Shown here: in pieces, positions 62,698-64,000 of the stretch
How the letters are laid out: each line of letters starts with the position of its first letter
How positions within the stretch are numbered: position 1 is the first letter of the stretch
Assembly: GCF_934660935.1 (NCBI RefSeq)
Contig: NZ_CAKUIH010000003.1
Span: 1 to 64,000 of the forward strand
Direction of reading: 5' to 3'
Length of the DNA: 64,000 bases
Source: an uncultured Parolsenella sp.
GTDB taxonomy: Bacteria > Actinomycetota > Coriobacteriia > Coriobacteriales > Atopobiaceae
Notes under the pieces: model-generated
Told to the model about the DNA's origin: nothing
What the model saw: the letters and a program-made list of their open reading frames with translations, nothing else
The model's database searches: none
Position numbers and translations under genes: made by a program

Positions 62698-64000
62698 ATG
62701 ACGCCATCGGATTCGGAAATCGCAGCAGCCGTGGCCTCCCTGCCCCCTGCCACGAATTCACTCGAGTCCGGCTTCATCGAGGCTTTCGAGCGTCGCTACC
62801 CCACCCGCATCCTCGAAACCCTCCTATGCGATCGCACTACAGGTCGCAACATCATCTGGGCAGACAACGAGTACGAGGCTCTGGGCGATGGTTATCTGGG
62901 CGACGATGAAATCACCGTCGAGAAGATCACGGGTGCGAATTCCAACGTCATCAAGCCACGTATTGCCAAGGAGCAGGAGAGACAGTCCAAGCGCACAAAG
63001 AGCCGCGCGGAGGTGTTCACTCCGTCGTGGCTGTGCAACCAGATGAACAACGACCTGGACGAGATTTGGTTTGGACGCCGAGATGTCTTCAACGTTGAAA
63101 CAAATAACGGATGGTCACCTTGCGATGACCCCGTAGAGTTCCCGGAAGACACAGGCCGCGATTGGCGTGCCTACGTTAAGAGCAAGCGTCTCGAAATCAC
63201 TTGCGGCGAAGCGCCGTTCGTTTGCTCTCGCTATGACACCGTCACCGGCGATGCCCTCCATGTAGAAGAGCGCATTGGCTTCCTAGACCGGAAGCTTCGC
63301 GTTGTTACCGAGAATGCCAATATCCGCACCGAGTGGCTGGAGTGGGTCCTCGCCGCACTCAAGGCCTCATATGGCTTTGAGTATCAAGGCGATAATCTCC
63401 TCATCGCACACATCAACGTATTTGAGACCTTCTGCGAGCATCTACGCAATCGCTGGGGCGATGAGCCAACCATCGAAGTGCTGGACCAGGTTGCCTGGAT
63501 CGTCTCCTGGAACTTCTGGCAAATGAACGGCTTCACCGATGCCGTTCCGACCAATAAGACCGATGTTGTCATCCAGTCAACGCTCGTAGAGCCTGAGCCA
63601 GAACCGGCTCAGCAGTCCTTGTTTGACATGTTTGACGATGTATTCGAAGAAGAGATAACGCCAGAGGAGCCCAAGGAGACAGTTCCTCTGTGCGTCATTT
63701 ACGACTGGCAGAACAACGAACCGTATGAGCTTGCATCGTTGAAAGGCAAGGCGTGCCCCATGGGTAAGAAATTCTATGCAGTGATTGGCAATCCGCCCTA
63801 TCAGGGCAAAAGCGACTCCAATGGTCGCAAGCCACCCATTTATCACTACTTTATGGACGCTGCCTTCAGCGTAGCTGAAAGAGTAGAGCTCGTTACGCCC
63901 GCAAGATTCCTATTTGATGCTGGTCAGACTCCAAAAGAGTGGAATCGAAAAATGCTGAGCGACCCTCATTTTATGGTCGCAAGATACGAGGCCGACGCAA
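62698..64000 (+). CDS. Eco57I-like restriction/DNA methyltransferase protein (3' end beyond window)
   Basis: 434 codons are visible from ATG 62698 (GGAG 9 nt upstream). The sequence has the N6-adenine methyltransferase motif NPPYQG at about residues 365-370 (after GKKFYAVIG), and TPARFLFDAGQTPKEWNRKM as in Eco57I-like restriction-modification proteins. The N-terminal 350 residues (KSRAEVFTPSWLCNQM and onward) are consistent with a fused REase-methylase (type IIG). GC is clearly lower than the neighbours, so the gene was probably acquired. The C-terminal part is outside the window. Confidence 0.8.
   Translation, partial: MTPSDSEIAAAVASLPPATNSLESGFIEAFERRYPTRILETLLCDRTTGRNIIWADNEYEALGDGYLGDDEITVEKITGANSNVIKPRIAKEQERQSKRTKSRAEVFTPSWLCNQMNNDLDEIWFGRRDVFNVETNNGWSPCDDPVEFPEDTGRDWRAYVKSKRLEITCGEAPFVCSRYDTVTGDALHVEERIGFLDRKLRVVTENANIRTEWLEWVLAALKASYGFEYQGDNLLIAHINVFETFCEHLRNRWGDEPTIEVLDQVAWIVSWNFWQMNGFTDAVPTNKTDVVIQSTLVEPEPEPAQQSLFDMFDDVFEEEITPEEPKETVPLCVIYDWQNNEPYELASLKGKACPMGKKFYAVIGNPPYQGKSDSNGRKPPIYHYFMDAAFSVAERVELVTPARFLFDAGQTPKEWNRKMLSDPHFMVARYEADA

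Overview
The window is one contiguous piece of a GC-rich (about 64%) actinobacterial chromosome. Gene order, small compact operons, zinc-binding L28/L32 proteins, tandem YhgE/Pip genes and an anaerobic purine gene set point to the class Coriobacteriia (Olsenella/Collinsella-like relatives). The lineage is inferred from gene content, not from a marker comparison.

Left third (1-27.7 kb) is mostly housekeeping. On the minus strand lie plsX-rnc-smc-ftsY (ftsY runs off the left edge), rpmF, a YceD/DUF177 gene and a DivIVA-like coiled-coil gene. Next come a MarR regulator with a heterodimeric ABC exporter, then rpmB (plus strand), thiamine pyrophosphokinase with a HAD phosphatase, an FmdB-type zinc ribbon, the priA-def-fmt-rsmB run, two tandem YhgE/Pip membrane proteins, and metK. 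metK is preceded by a SAM-I-type riboswitch that ends in an intrinsic terminator, with a good sigma70 promoter upstream.

Middle (27.8-50.5 kb) is a purine uptake and anaerobic catabolism island. It holds an NCS2 xanthine/uracil-type permease, XdhABC (three-subunit molybdenum hydroxylase), a four-gene BMP-type nucleoside ABC importer, a single-chain XdhD-type (selenium-dependent family) molybdenum hydroxylase, a poly-[4Fe-4S] ferredoxin, YgfK, SsnA, a guanine deaminase gene broken by a one-base frameshift, and a divergent YheO-type PAS/HTH regulator. Together these genes would import nucleosides and bases, deaminate and oxidise or reduce purines, and move the electrons through ferredoxin/YgfK. 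The ring-opening genes found with this set in other bacteria (ygeX, ygeY, ygeW, hyuA) are not in the window.

Right third (50.7-64 kb) has serC-serA with a short DUF1015-like gene, a small pentapeptide-repeat-like protein, a TPR membrane-anchored protein, a DUF1275 membrane protein, an M20 dipeptidase, a CPA2 antiporter with a histidine-rich tail and an acidic-tailed protein of unknown function. The last gene is the beginning of a lower-GC Eco57I-like restriction/methylase gene cut by the right edge, probably the start of a defence island.

Intergenic DNA is unusually structured. It contains a 63-nt stem-loop element present twice with compensatory changes, two adjacent perfect palindromes sharing the core AAAGGGACAGTCCCTTT, a four-hairpin array inside the ssnA-ygfK transcript, and short GC-rich tandem repeats downstream of guaD.
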